Of a DNA stretch of 64,000 bases, positions 27,232 to 36,921 are shown piece by piece. The number at the start of each line of letters is the position of its first letter. Position 1 is the stretch's first letter. The position numbers and the translations under genes are program-made. Under the pieces are notes generated by a model that worked only from the letters and a program-made list of their open reading frames with translations, did not search any database and was not told the origin of the DNA. Source of the DNA: Sporosarcina koreensis (GTDB taxonomy: Bacteria > Bacillota > Bacilli > Bacillales_A > Planococcaceae); the NCBI RefSeq assembly GCF_001531445.1, contig NZ_LQYA01000007.1, forward strand, positions 53,275 to 117,274, written 5' to 3'.

Positions 27232-28800
27232 ATGAAAAAGAGAATGTTTGCTTCGATTTTTTTCAGTCTATTGGTAGCTATTTTTGTTGCGGGCTGTTCG
27301 GATTCCGGTGCCTCAAGCTCAGGAGGGGATGGTGAGAATGTTCTTATTGTAAGGGCAACAGGTGATCCGATGTCCTTTAACCCGGATACAACAGCTGATG
27401 ATAATGCATATGCGATTGTGCAGAACTTGTTTAACCGGCTTGTGAAGCTAGACGCTTCTAAACAAGTTATCCCGGATCTTGCGAAGGATTGGGAGGTTAG
27501 TGAGGATGGATTGGCAATTACCTTCTATTTAAATGAAAACGCCAAATGGCATGACGGTGAGCCGGTCACGAGTGAAGATGTAAAATATACATTCGAAACG
27601 ATCCAAGCGAACAAAACGTATTACTTCAGCTCTAGATTAGAAATTGTTGATTCGATTGAAACGCCGGATGATCATACGGTTGTCTTTCATATGAAGTCCC
27701 CGGATGTGTCATTCATAGCGGATCTCGGTTGGTATGCAACGTTTATCCTGCCTGAACATGTTTTTAACACGGATGTGTCATGGGAAGATAATGCTGCATC
27801 GAAGGAACCGATTGGGTCGGGGCCATTCAAGTTTGGAGAGTTTAAGCAAGGTGTGAACGTAACTTTGGTGCCGAACGAAGATTATCATGAAGGGAAACCG
27901 AAGATTGATAAATTAGTGTTCTCCATTATTCCAGATGAGCAAACAGCTATTCAAGCATTGATCAATGGAGAAATCGATGTGTTTGAAAATGTCCCTTCAT
28001 CCAGCGTAGAGCAATTAAAGAGCAGAGATAATGTTCGACTGGAGCTTAATGAATACCCATCACCTGCAAGAATTATTTTCAACCTGACAAAAGAAGAAGT
28101 GGCGGATGTCAACGTCAGACAAGCAATTGCAACAGCTATCGATAAGGAAGAAATATCGAAAAAAGTGTATAGCGGCATTCAGAAGCCTGAATATAGCATG
28201 TACCCTTCTTTGATTGACTGGGCGGCGAATACGGAAGATACCTCACCTGAATTCAATATTGAAAAGGCGGAGCAAATCCTTATAGATGCAGGTTATGAAA
28301 AGGATGCAAACGGATTTTACGTTTCAGGAATTCCATTGGAAGTATTCGAAGGCAGCGGTTATCCCGACATGGCTAATCTTATGAAAGCGACATTGGCAAA
28401 GGCGGGAATCGGCATAGATATTAAAGTGAGCGAATTTAATGCATGGAACCAAAAGATAACTGTGGATAAAAACTTTGTACTGGAATTGCAAGGCGGATTT
28501 ATGGGGCCAGACCCTGCTGCTTTGGCAAAAAGATATGGCACTGGAGTAGGCAGCAACTATGGAGCATATAGCAATTCTAAATTTGATGAATTGACGAAAA
28601 AAGCGGCTTCCACGGGTGACCAAGAATTAAGAGCTCAATACTATAAAGAAGCTCAGGCGATCTTAGCTGAAGACTTGCCATTCATCCCGATCGTTACATT
28701 TGCAGGATACGATGCGAATAATAGCTCGTTCGTCAACTTGCCAATTGATGGAGCTGGTAAATGGGGATGGGCAGAGTATACGTTTACAGAACGTAAATAA
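27232..28800 (+). CDS. Peptide-type ABC transporter substrate-binding lipoprotein, SBP family 5
   Basis: This 522-residue lipoprotein (lipobox FVAGC, Cys22) has the normal segment order of family 5: SFNPDTTADDNAYAIVQNLFNRL near the N-terminus, then WHDGEPVTSEDVKYTFE, GSGPFKFGEF, VRQAIATAIDKEEI and NIEKAEQILIDAGY, then the C-terminal part (NLMKATLAKAGIGIDIKV, GPDPAALAKRYG, FDELTKKAAST, LPFIPIV). It serves as an internal reference that the protein at 14005-15822 has these blocks in permuted order. It captures the substrate for the permeases encoded upstream. Residues suggest an organic or peptide ligand, not a specific one. Confidence 0.93.
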   Translation: MKKRMFASIFFSLLVAIFVAGCSDSGASSSGGDGENVLIVRATGDPMSFNPDTTADDNAYAIVQNLFNRLVKLDASKQVIPDLAKDWEVSEDGLAITFYLNENAKWHDGEPVTSEDVKYTFETIQANKTYYFSSRLEIVDSIETPDDHTVVFHMKSPDVSFIADLGWYATFILPEHVFNTDVSWEDNAASKEPIGSGPFKFGEFKQGVNVTLVPNEDYHEGKPKIDKLVFSIIPDEQTAIQALINGEIDVFENVPSSSVEQLKSRDNVRLELNEYPSPARIIFNLTKEEVADVNVRQAIATAIDKEEISKKVYSGIQKPEYSMYPSLIDWAANTEDTSPEFNIEKAEQILIDAGYEKDANGFYVSGIPLEVFEGSGYPDMANLMKATLAKAGIGIDIKVSEFNAWNQKITVDKNFVLELQGGFMGPDPAALAKRYGTGVGSNYGAYSNSKFDELTKKAASTGDQELRAQYYKEAQAILAEDLPFIPIVTFAGYDANNSSFVNLPIDGAGKWGWAEYTFTERK

Positions 28801-28842
28801 AAGTGGACTGACGATAAAAATACAGATTAACGGGAGGAAACT

Positions 28843-30243
28843 ATGAATAAAATCTTTGAAGAGGTTGTACAAAATATCCCCAATTACACGGAGTTTTTGA
28901 CTGTGGACGAAATGGATGCAAGCAGCCGTAAACTAGCTGAGGAGTATCCTAACGCTGTAGATTTATTTGAAATCGGCCGTACACGAGAGAACCATCCGTT
29001 GTATTGCTTGAAAATCGGGGAAGGGTCAAAAAATGCACTTATGTTTGGCCTCCCGCATCCCAATGAACCAATTGGCGCCATGATGCTGGAATACTTTTCT
29101 CGGGAGCTGGCCTCGAATGAAACATTGAGAAATGAGCTTGATTATACGTGGTATATCATCAAGGCGTGGGATGCAGATGGAACAAAGTTGAATGAAGGCT
29201 GGTTCAAAGGTCCATTTACTTTATACAATTACGCAAGAAACTTTTTCAGACCTGCCGGACATCAGCAAGTAGATTGGACGTTTCCGATTGAATACAAAAA
29301 ACTGAATTTCAATGATTCCATACCGGAAACAACGGCGATGATGGAATTGATCGACAGAATTAAACCTGAATTCATTTACTCATTGCATAACGCGGGGTTC
29401 GGCGGTGCTTATTGGTATATCACCCATGAAACAAGCGAGGTCTATGATGAATTGCGCCAAACAGCAATAAAACACGGTGTCCCCCTTAGTTTAGGGGAGC
29501 CTGAAGCGCCTTTTTGCGAGGCGTATTCTCCGGCGATTTATCAAAGTTTAGGGATTCGTCAAAACTATGATTACCTCGAAAAATACGGCGTGGAAAACCC
29601 GCAGGAACATATCAATGTAGGGACATGCAGTGCGGATTATGCCATGGAGAAGTATGACAGTTTCACTTTACTGACAGAGCTGCCCTATTTCTATGATGAA
29701 AGAATAAAAGATTTATCAGAATCTGCTATCAGCAGGCAAGAGGCTGTTCTTAAAAGCCTGGCGTTCTCAGAGGAATCCGATGCATTCATTCTACAAACAT
29801 TGGAAGACATAAAAGAATGTACAAGCAAGGATAACCCTTTCCGTTTAGCATTGGAAGCATTCACTGACAATAAAGAAGGAAATGCTGCCACAAGAGAAAT
29901 GGTGCTTGCAGACCCTACATTTGCTAGAAAAGCGACTGTCGCCGAGGAGTTCGACAACTTGCTCGTATCTAAGTTTTATAAGATGTTGTCTTACGGGATG
30001 CTGGTACGATTGAGCGAATCGGAATTAACAAAGCTGAAAGCGAATCCTGAAGTAGATGCAGAGAAAAAGGCAGAATTGGAAAGAACTTATGAAACTGCCT
30101 TGGCACATTTGAAAGAACTTAGCGATAGGCTGGAAAAAGAGATTAATTATCAAGTCGTGCCTATTCAAAAGCTTGTAGCAATCCAATTGGAATGCGGCCT
30201 GATCTTGGCAGATCATTTTCAAAAAAATAAAGTCACTAAATAA
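28843..30243 (+). CDS. M14-family zinc carboxypeptidase-like protein
   Basis: The 466-residue protein has no signal peptide, so it is cytoplasmic. M14 metal-site features: HPNE (His72, Glu75), second zinc histidine in SLHNAG (His182), and a Glu279 (LLTELPYF) in place of the catalytic glutamate. The C-terminal about 170 residues are helical and extra to the core domain. It follows the binding-protein gene by 42 bases, so the operon likely imports a peptide or amide and this enzyme removes a C-terminal residue or deacylates it. Start ATG 28843 with GGGAGG upstream. Confidence 0.85.
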   Translation: MNKIFEEVVQNIPNYTEFLTVDEMDASSRKLAEEYPNAVDLFEIGRTRENHPLYCLKIGEGSKNALMFGLPHPNEPIGAMMLEYFSRELASNETLRNELDYTWYIIKAWDADGTKLNEGWFKGPFTLYNYARNFFRPAGHQQVDWTFPIEYKKLNFNDSIPETTAMMELIDRIKPEFIYSLHNAGFGGAYWYITHETSEVYDELRQTAIKHGVPLSLGEPEAPFCEAYSPAIYQSLGIRQNYDYLEKYGVENPQEHINVGTCSADYAMEKYDSFTLLTELPYFYDERIKDLSESAISRQEAVLKSLAFSEESDAFILQTLEDIKECTSKDNPFRLALEAFTDNKEGNAATREMVLADPTFARKATVAEEFDNLLVSKFYKMLSYGMLVRLSESELTKLKANPEVDAEKKAELERTYETALAHLKELSDRLEKEINYQVVPIQKLVAIQLECGLILADHFQKNKVTK

Positions 30244-30298
30244 GATTTCGCTATCGGAAATTGTTAAAGGAAAGCGACTCTCTGTTGGAATGTCAATG

Positions 30299-30334
30299 AA
30301 GGCCTTGATGCATGTGAAAATGCGTCAGGCCTTT
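30299..30334 (+). terminator. Terminator after the M14 gene
   Basis: AAGGCCTTGATGCAT pairs with ATGCGTCAGGCCTTT (two mismatches), followed by a short T-rich tract. It ends the TetR-linked Opp operon. Confidence 0.75.
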
Positions 30335-30381
30335 CATCTTAATTCGGCAGGAATATACATTGACTTGAAGGAGGTAGAAAC

Positions 30382-31329
30382 ATGGTGGATCCACAGGTAG
30401 AAGAGGTTTTGAGCAGGCAAGCTAATTCAGGAAATGATTCAACGGAAACAACGTCTGTTGCTGAAGCGAGAAGAATGTTTTCGGAATCTCGAACTAACTT
30501 TAAGGAAATAGTGAAAGAAGTTGCGTCAGTTACAGATGTAGTGCTAGATAGTCCTAACGGCAAGATACCGATTCGAATATATACACCTGAGGGCAATGGG
30601 CCATTTCCTGTACTAGTCTTCTTTCATGGTGGCGGTTTTGTTCTTGGCGATTTAAATACGACACATAATATTTGCAATTACCTAGCGAATGGTGCTGAAT
30701 GTATCGTTGTATCTGTCGATTATAGATTAGCACCTGAGCATAAGTTCCCTGCAGCTGTTGAAGATGCATACTTTGCAACACAGTGGGTCGAGGAGAATGC
30801 TTATACTTTTATGGGTGACCCGTCACGAATTGCTGTAGGCGGGGAAAGTGCAGGGGGTAATTTAGCAGCGGTTGTATCGATAATGGCTAGGGAGAATAAA
30901 ACCCCAGCTTTAAAATTCCAATTACTTATTTATCCATGTGTACAATTTGGGATGGAAACAAAGTCAATGATTGAGTGTGGCGAAAAATATAATTTAACCG
31001 TCAGTGAAATGAAATGGTTTGGTGATCATTATTTCTCAGATAAGAGCCAAATGACAAACATATTCGCTTCACCGCTGCTTGCTGAAAACTTGGAAGGCCT
31101 TCCTCCGGCACTAGTCATCACAGCAGAATTTGATCCCCTTCGAGATGAAGGAGAAGAGTATGCCGATCGGTTGGCTTCTTCTGGTGTTCCGGTAAGAAAA
31201 AAATGCTACCCAGGAATGGTTCATAGCTTTTTTAACTATTCGGGTGAAGTGGATCAAAGTCAAATTGCGTTGGATAAAACGGTTATGGAGCTACGAGAAA
31301 TTTTTTATTCATCAGTAATGAAAAGCTAA
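30382..31329 (+). CDS. Alpha/beta hydrolase, hormone-sensitive lipase family esterase
   Basis: The 315-residue protein shows the HSL oxyanion motif HGGG (residues 82-85) and the catalytic serine in GESAGG (Ser156). Asp251 (EFDPLRDE) and His281 (GMVHSFF) complete a catalytic triad, and YRLAPEHKFPAAVED is typical of the family. It hydrolyses short acyl esters in the cytoplasm; the natural substrate is unknown. Start ATG 30382 after AAGGAGG. It lies 15 bases before the PaiB-like gene, with which it is likely co-transcribed. Confidence 0.92.
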   Translation: MVDPQVEEVLSRQANSGNDSTETTSVAEARRMFSESRTNFKEIVKEVASVTDVVLDSPNGKIPIRIYTPEGNGPFPVLVFFHGGGFVLGDLNTTHNICNYLANGAECIVVSVDYRLAPEHKFPAAVEDAYFATQWVEENAYTFMGDPSRIAVGGESAGGNLAAVVSIMARENKTPALKFQLLIYPCVQFGMETKSMIECGEKYNLTVSEMKWFGDHYFSDKSQMTNIFASPLLAENLEGLPPALVITAEFDPLRDEGEEYADRLASSGVPVRKKCYPGMVHSFFNYSGEVDQSQIALDKTVMELREIFYSSVMKS

Positions 31330-31344
31330 TGAGATAGGAAAGTA

Positions 31345-31971
31345 GTGATACCTATTTATATTCCAGAATACTACAAGGAAATGGATTTAAATAGATTGGT
31401 GGCGTTTATGAAGGAATTTGATTTTGCTACGATAATCAGTAGTGTTGATCAAAAGCCCATTGCGACTCACTTGCCATTTCTTATAGAACAAAAAGGTGAC
31501 ATGGTAGAGATTACAAGCCATATGGCGAGAGCCAATGAACAATGGAAAAGCTTTAACGAAACTGAAGAAGTTCTTATTATATTTCAGGGGCCTCATAGCT
31601 ATATATCCCCAAAATTTTATGATAGCAACAAAAGCGTCCCTACTTGGAACTACGCTTCTGTTCATGTGTATGGAACTCCGTATATCGTGACGGAGGATAG
31701 TTCAACGTTTGATTTATTGAAAAAGACCATTGTGAATTACGAGCCAAGCTTTGAACATGCATATAACCAAATCCCGATGGAGCATAAAAGTAAATTAGTG
31801 AAGGAACTAGTTGGGTTTGGAATACACGTCACAAAAATTGAAGGTGCCTTTAAGCTCAATCAGGATAAATCAACACAAGAGCAAGAAAGAATAGCAAAAG
31901 CTTTGTTGCGTAGTGAAGACAACACAATCTCAGGAATTGGGAAATTAATGAGAGAAAACCTTGGTTTGTAA
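31345..31971 (+). CDS. PaiB-like FMN-binding protein
   Basis: The 208-residue protein begins IPIYIPEYYKEMD and contains PTWNYASVHVYGTP, both hallmarks of the PaiB/FMN-binding split-barrel family. In Bacillus subtilis PaiB is linked to negative control of protease and sporulation genes; here only the fold is supported. GTG start at 31345 with AGGAAAG upstream. It may act with the upstream esterase; relation unclear. Confidence 0.88.
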   Translation: MIPIYIPEYYKEMDLNRLVAFMKEFDFATIISSVDQKPIATHLPFLIEQKGDMVEITSHMARANEQWKSFNETEEVLIIFQGPHSYISPKFYDSNKSVPTWNYASVHVYGTPYIVTEDSSTFDLLKKTIVNYEPSFEHAYNQIPMEHKSKLVKELVGFGIHVTKIEGAFKLNQDKSTQEQERIAKALLRSEDNTISGIGKLMRENLGL

Positions 31972-32015
31972 ATAAAAGGGTTGTCGAGCAACTATAAAAT
32001 CATAATAGAAAGGAG

Positions 32016-32045
32016 CCAATCAGATTATCTCTGGTTGGTTTTTTG
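32016..32045 (+). terminator. Terminator after the PaiB-like gene
   Basis: Arms CCAATCAG (32016-32023) and CTGGTTGG (32031-32038) with one G-T pair, followed by six T. Confidence 0.8.
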
Positions 32046-32220
32046 TTGCGAATAACACTCTAACTAAGCTCATTATCTAACAACCAACCATACAGTCATA
32101 CCATCTGAAGTAATCTCGTATAATACTGTAGAGTTAGATTTGAAATAATCTTTACATTATTTGAAATGTATGATACTTTTTATTTAGTCATAGACTATGA
32201 TTAAAAGGAGGAAAGGGAAA

Positions 32221-33702
32221 ATGGCGTTTCTTGATTGGGGTGCAGTTGCTTTATTCTTTGTTGTCATGGTAGCGATTGGTTTATGGTCTTACAAAAAAGT
32301 CAGTGGTTCAGAAGACTTTTTTGTGGCTGGGGGGAAGCTTCCTTGGTGGTTGTCGGGGATTTCACATCACGTTTCAGGTTACAGTGGGGCAGTATTTGTA
32401 GCATATGCAGGACTGGCCTACACGCATGGTTTTAGCATCTATATTTGGTGGGCAGTTACAATCACCATTGCAGTAATTGTAGGCGCATTTACTTTGGCGC
32501 CTAGATGGGCCAGGCTACGGATCAATTATAATATCGAGTCTCCTACTGAATACTTGTCAACTCGTTATAATGTGCCGACTCAGCAGTTAATGGCTTGGTG
32601 TGGAGTGCTATTGAAATTGTTTGACGTAGGAGCGAAGTGGGCCGCCATTGGCATTTTACTTAACATCTTTACGGGAATGCCAATTATTTATGGGATTATC
32701 GCTTCAGGGGTTGTTTCTTTAATCTACATTACGATTGGTGGGCTATGGGCGGATGTGTGGACAGACTTCGCACAGTTTATCGTCCAGATTGTGGCGGGGC
32801 TTGTCATGTTTTTCGTAGTTATGAATCTATTAGGCGGGCCGAGCTCGCTAACGGGCATTTGGGAGCAACTGCCAAAGGAAAATTCCGATCTATTCAGAGA
32901 TCCTTATACGGTCTGGTATGTATTCTTCTACTTCTTTGTTGTGTTTTTGAGCTATAACGGAGGTACTTGGAATTTGGCTACGCGCTATATTTCTTCACCT
33001 TCGGGTAAGGATGCAAAGAAGAGTGGTATTTTATCGGGTGCTCTGTATCTCATCTGGCCATTGTTTTTGTTCTTCCCTATGTGGGCAGCGCCTATCATCA
33101 TGCCAGGTTTAAGTGACCCGACACAATCTTACGGATTAATGGCTCAAGAATTGTTGCCGGCAGGCTTAGTCGGTTTGGTGCTAGCAGGATTGTTTGCGGC
33201 AACTATGTCGATGACGTCCTCAGATGCAAATACGATATCAGCAGTTATTACCCGTGATATTCTGCCAGTGATGTCTGCTAAATATAAGGGGATGTCACAA
33301 AAAGAATCACTTAGAATTGCTCGCATAACGACGTTCACTTTTACATTCGTTACATTAATTATCGGAATTCAAGCTGAAAGTTTTGGAGGCGTGTTGGGGT
33401 TGATCATCTCCTGGTTTGGTGCATTAATCGGTCCGATTTCCATTCCGATGTTGTTGGGGCTATTTCCACAATTCAAGCATTCTGATTCCAAAGCGGCGAT
33501 TTCCTCTATACTTGCTGGTTTAGCTACAATTGTTATTACTAAATACTTTGTGACAGTGCCTTTGTCATTATCCGTCGGTCTTCCTGTGCTTGTTTCTGGA
33601 ATCGTTTACATCGGCATGGGGCTTTTAAATCGAAAAACTCCAGTTGCGCCTGAAGTAGAGGCTTTGATTGCTGCAGTAAGCACTGACGAACAAAAAGCGT
33701 AA
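32221..33702 (+). CDS. Sodium:solute symporter family transporter
   Basis: The 493-residue SSS transporter has about 13 hydrophobic segments and typical SSS patterns (KVSGSEDFFVAGGKLPWWLSG.., later ATMSMTSSDANTISAVITRDI). It lacks the soluble extension seen in the protein at 672-2663. The ATG at 32221 has AAAGGAGG upstream; an ATG 24 bases earlier precedes the ribosome binding site. It is the first gene of the amino sugar and uronate operon and probably imports its substrate with Na+. Confidence 0.92.
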   Translation: MAFLDWGAVALFFVVMVAIGLWSYKKVSGSEDFFVAGGKLPWWLSGISHHVSGYSGAVFVAYAGLAYTHGFSIYIWWAVTITIAVIVGAFTLAPRWARLRINYNIESPTEYLSTRYNVPTQQLMAWCGVLLKLFDVGAKWAAIGILLNIFTGMPIIYGIIASGVVSLIYITIGGLWADVWTDFAQFIVQIVAGLVMFFVVMNLLGGPSSLTGIWEQLPKENSDLFRDPYTVWYVFFYFFVVFLSYNGGTWNLATRYISSPSGKDAKKSGILSGALYLIWPLFLFFPMWAAPIIMPGLSDPTQSYGLMAQELLPAGLVGLVLAGLFAATMSMTSSDANTISAVITRDILPVMSAKYKGMSQKESLRIARITTFTFTFVTLIIGIQAESFGGVLGLIISWFGALIGPISIPMLLGLFPQFKHSDSKAAISSILAGLATIVITKYFVTVPLSLSVGLPVLVSGIVYIGMGLLNRKTPVAPEVEALIAAVSTDEQKA

Positions 33703-33717
33703 GGAGATGTTTACACC

Positions 33718-34950
33718 ATGGGGTACGAGGAGATAAAGCAATTTTACACTACACAATTAAACACGAGCTTCATCCCTTATTGGGAAACGAAAATAGATTT
33801 CCAGTACGGTGGTGTTTTCTCTTGTATCCAAAATGATGCCGATGAGATTGTAAGTCAAGACAAATATATATGGTCTCAAGGAAGATTTTTATGGATTGCA
33901 AGTAAGCTATTAGAGAAAAAAGAACGGTATGTATTGAACGGCAAATGGGAAGATGCCGCAGAAAAGACTTATACCTTTTTACGGAAAAATGCTGTAATGA
34001 CAAACGGTCACATCGTCAATGCAGTAGCGAAAGATGGAACGCATTTGGAAGACGAGATGGACAATAGTATTTTCGCAGATTGTTTTTATGTCCTTGGCTG
34101 TAATGCATATGCGCAGTTTACAAAGGATAGTGCAATCTATGAACATGCAAAAAGTGTATATAAGCAGATTAAGAGAAGAATAGAGGAAGATACATTTCAA
34201 TCAGAACCTTATCCTATTCCTAAAGGATTTCAATCCCACTCTATTCCAATGATATTGATTAATGTCACCGATGAGCTCTATAGCTCATCGGTGCAATTCA
34301 ACGATCCTGAAAGCGAACAGATCAGGGAGCATGTTAAATTGCTGTTTCTGCAAATCACCCAGAAGCACATTAAAGAAAAAAGGATTGTTGAAATGATGCC
34401 GAATCATTCCGAAGATGAGGACACGTTGCTCTATCGGCATATCAATCCGGGTCACACATTGGAGTGTCTTTGGTTTTTAAACGAAGCTCTACAGCATTTT
34501 CCGAATGAGGAAAAAAAGGCACTTTCACATGAATTTATACGGTTGATAAAAGATACAGTGGAAATTGGCTGGGATCAGCAATTCGGTGGATTGTTTCGTT
34601 TCGTCGATGAAACGGGGGGGATTCCAAAAGGAAGATGTATTGATGACCGTTTTGAGCAATTAATCTTGGATACATGGGATACAAAGCTATGGTGGCCGCA
34701 TTCTGAAGCTCTTTATACTGTATTACTTTACAGTATCCAATCTGACGATGAAGAGTTAGAACGATGGTATGAGAAAATAGAAAAATATTGTTTTGAAATT
34801 TTCCCTTCCCCGGATGGGCTTGAATGGATTCAAATACGCAGCCGTGCGGGCGAACCGGTTCGAAAGACGGTTGCATTGCCTGTAAAAGATCCATTTCATA
34901 TTATGCGTAACTTCATTAAGATCATCGACTTGGTTGAAGGAGTACAGTAA
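33718..34950 (+). CDS. N-acylglucosamine 2-epimerase (AGE) family protein
   Basis: The 410-residue protein is a full-length AGE-superfamily (alpha/alpha)6 barrel. Features include HINPGHTLECLW and the late WWPHSEALYTVLL, which carry family-conserved histidine and tryptophan residues. Members epimerise N-acylglucosamine to mannosamine forms, or act on other sugars, at C2. In this operon it would convert the imported sugar to a form used by the NagA/NagB-like enzymes; the exact sugar is inferred. A perfect inverted repeat lies inside the gene at 34266-34293. The stop overlaps the next start by one base. Confidence 0.88.
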   Translation: MGYEEIKQFYTTQLNTSFIPYWETKIDFQYGGVFSCIQNDADEIVSQDKYIWSQGRFLWIASKLLEKKERYVLNGKWEDAAEKTYTFLRKNAVMTNGHIVNAVAKDGTHLEDEMDNSIFADCFYVLGCNAYAQFTKDSAIYEHAKSVYKQIKRRIEEDTFQSEPYPIPKGFQSHSIPMILINVTDELYSSSVQFNDPESEQIREHVKLLFLQITQKHIKEKRIVEMMPNHSEDEDTLLYRHINPGHTLECLWFLNEALQHFPNEEKKALSHEFIRLIKDTVEIGWDQQFGGLFRFVDETGGIPKGRCIDDRFEQLILDTWDTKLWWPHSEALYTVLLYSIQSDDEELERWYEKIEKYCFEIFPSPDGLEWIQIRSRAGEPVRKTVALPVKDPFHIMRNFIKIIDLVEGVQ

Positions 34951-36170
34951 TGCGGTTGACCGTTAAGGAAATCGATATTACCCCTTCTACACCAATCAGC
35001 TTGGCCGGTTTCGCACATCGAGATACCTATACGGAAACTGTATATGCTCCCATTCTTTTGAAAATGTTTTATTTTACGGATGATAAAAATCAGTTTCTAT
35101 TGTTCGTTGCGGACTTGATTTGGTGGGATGATCAATTTGTTGAAGATATGAGTGTCAAGATAAGCAAGGATATTGGTATCGATGCAAATAATATTTGTTT
35201 CCATGCGACTCACAATCATTCAGGACCCCAAACCTCGAACAAGTTTAGTAAGGAGCTCGGGATTTTGGATGAAGGGTATATAAAGTATTTATATAACACA
35301 ATCCTGAGAAATACGCATGAATTGCTAATGAAAATCGGCGAGCTAGTAACGGTCAAAGTATACAAGGGTTACTCTGACATAGGTATTTATCGAAGGAAGA
35401 AGCACGAAGGTCAAATCTTGATGAAGCCAAATGAAGATATACCTAACGATTCTGAGCTTACATTCATCGCTTTTATCGGTATGGATGAATCGATGAAGGG
35501 AGGTTTGATTCACTTCGCATGCCATCCTACAAGTACCGACATAAATGAAATTTCGAGCGAGTTCATAGGGGCATGTTGCCGAAAAGTAAGTAACCGTTTC
35601 AATGGAGTGCCTGTTGCTTTCTTACAAGGTTTCACAGGAGATATCCGGCCAAATCTCGTGGCAAATGGCGATTTCTTCAGGGGAACCGCACTCCATATGG
35701 AAGAACTGGGCGAACGATTGGCGGAGGATGTCATTCGAATCATGGCTAATCCCTCACAAAGATTCACAAATTTTACGTTGACGAGTTCGATGGATTCGTT
35801 GCCATTGTATTTTGACGAGTCCCATGATGGACATCCTGCTTCTGAAATGCTCGATGAATGGCGGAGTTTAAAACTCCAAAAGTTCATGCTTAATGATCAA
35901 TTAGTCTTTTTGTTTTGTAACGCTGAAATGGTACAGTCCTACGGATTATTCGCCAAGCAATACGGTCAGTTTGTATTGCCCGTCGGCTATAGCAACGGGA
36001 TGATCGGTTATGTCGCGAATGATTGCCAATTACGGAATGGTGGTTATGAGGCTGAACAGTTTATCAACTATTTTAATTTGAAGGGAAAACTTAGGGCTGG
36101 AAGCGAAGTGTTGATCAAGATACAACTGAAAAAGATTATGGAAGAGGTGCACAATGAAAGCGATATTTGA
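34950..36170 (+). CDS. Neutral/alkaline ceramidase-like protein, N-terminal type
   Basis: The 406-residue protein starts with VKEIDITPSTPISLAGF and contains the zinc-site-like THNHSGPQ and the stretch FACHPTST, both characteristic of the neutral/alkaline non-lysosomal ceramidase N-terminal domain. No signal peptide is visible, so it is cytoplasmic and presumably an amidase on a small N-acyl or lactam-like substrate rather than a membrane ceramide. Its place between AGE epimerase and NagB-like genes suggests N-acyl cleavage of an amino sugar derivative. The end overlaps the next gene by 17 bases. Confidence 0.82.
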   Translation: MRLTVKEIDITPSTPISLAGFAHRDTYTETVYAPILLKMFYFTDDKNQFLLFVADLIWWDDQFVEDMSVKISKDIGIDANNICFHATHNHSGPQTSNKFSKELGILDEGYIKYLYNTILRNTHELLMKIGELVTVKVYKGYSDIGIYRRKKHEGQILMKPNEDIPNDSELTFIAFIGMDESMKGGLIHFACHPTSTDINEISSEFIGACCRKVSNRFNGVPVAFLQGFTGDIRPNLVANGDFFRGTALHMEELGERLAEDVIRIMANPSQRFTNFTLTSSMDSLPLYFDESHDGHPASEMLDEWRSLKLQKFMLNDQLVFLFCNAEMVQSYGLFAKQYGQFVLPVGYSNGMIGYVANDCQLRNGGYEAEQFINYFNLKGKLRAGSEVLIKIQLKKIMEEVHNESDI

Positions 36171-36921
36171 AGGAAGAACAGATCAACTAGAGTATAAAGT
36201 ATTTAATAACAGAGAGGGAATGGGTGCTTATTCCGCATCCGTCGCAGCAAAGAAAATCCTAGATGTATTGAAGGAAAAGGAAGAGGTGCGGATCATATTT
36301 GCTTCTGCCCCTTCTCAAAATGAGTTTATGAAACATTTGACTGCTGTAGAAGAAATAGATTGGTCTCGAGTCGTAGGCTTCCATATGGACGAATACATCG
36401 GCCTTCCGGAGGATTCCGATCAGTGGTTCAAAAATTACATTGAATCACATTTGTTCGCTAAAGTGTCTATGAAAATGTTTCATTTCATCGACGGGACAAA
36501 AGATCCCGAAGCGATGATAGAAGAGTATGGATTATTATTAGCTGAAAATCCGATTGATCTTGTCTGTTTGGGTGTTGGAGAGAATGGACATATCGCATTC
36601 AATGATCCACCAGTAGCGGACTTTGACGATCCCTTTCCAATAAAGAAAGTGGAACTGGACCAATTCAGCCGACAACAGCAAGTTAATGACGGTTGCTTCG
36701 AAACTTTGGAGAAAGTGCCGACACATGCACTCACACTTACGATTCCTACTCTACTGAGAGGAGACATGATGGTATGTACCGTCCCGGGAGCCACCAAGCG
36801 TTCGGCAATCAAGAAAGTATTAAATGACCCAATATCAACAGATTGCCCAGCTACAATTTTACGGACCCATGGCAATGCTTACTTAGTAATGGATAAGGGT
36901 GCCTATGGAGACTTCCAATGA
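36154..36921 (+). CDS. Glucosamine-6-phosphate deaminase family protein, NagB-like
   Basis: The 255-residue protein has the NagB/RpiA/DevB fold with HMDEYIGL (Asp79) and GVGENGHIAFNDPP. In NagB the latter motif is usually GxGxDGHIAFNEP; here the first Asp is Asn144 and the Glu is Asp151, while His146 is retained. These changes occur at active-site positions, so specificity or rate may differ from ordinary GlcN-6-P deaminase. The natural reaction would be GlcN-6-P to fructose-6-P plus ammonia. It overlaps the ceramidase-like and NagA-like genes, so translation is coupled. Confidence 0.85.
   Translation: MKAIFEGRTDQLEYKVFNNREGMGAYSASVAAKKILDVLKEKEEVRIIFASAPSQNEFMKHLTAVEEIDWSRVVGFHMDEYIGLPEDSDQWFKNYIESHLFAKVSMKMFHFIDGTKDPEAMIEEYGLLLAENPIDLVCLGVGENGHIAFNDPPVADFDDPFPIKKVELDQFSRQQQVNDGCFETLEKVPTHALTLTIPTLLRGDMMVCTVPGATKRSAIKKVLNDPISTDCPATILRTHGNAYLVMDKGAYGDFQ

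Noticed and set aside
34266..34293. Terminator inside the AGE gene
   Set aside because: The stem is perfect but there is no T-run, and it lies within a conserved reading frame.
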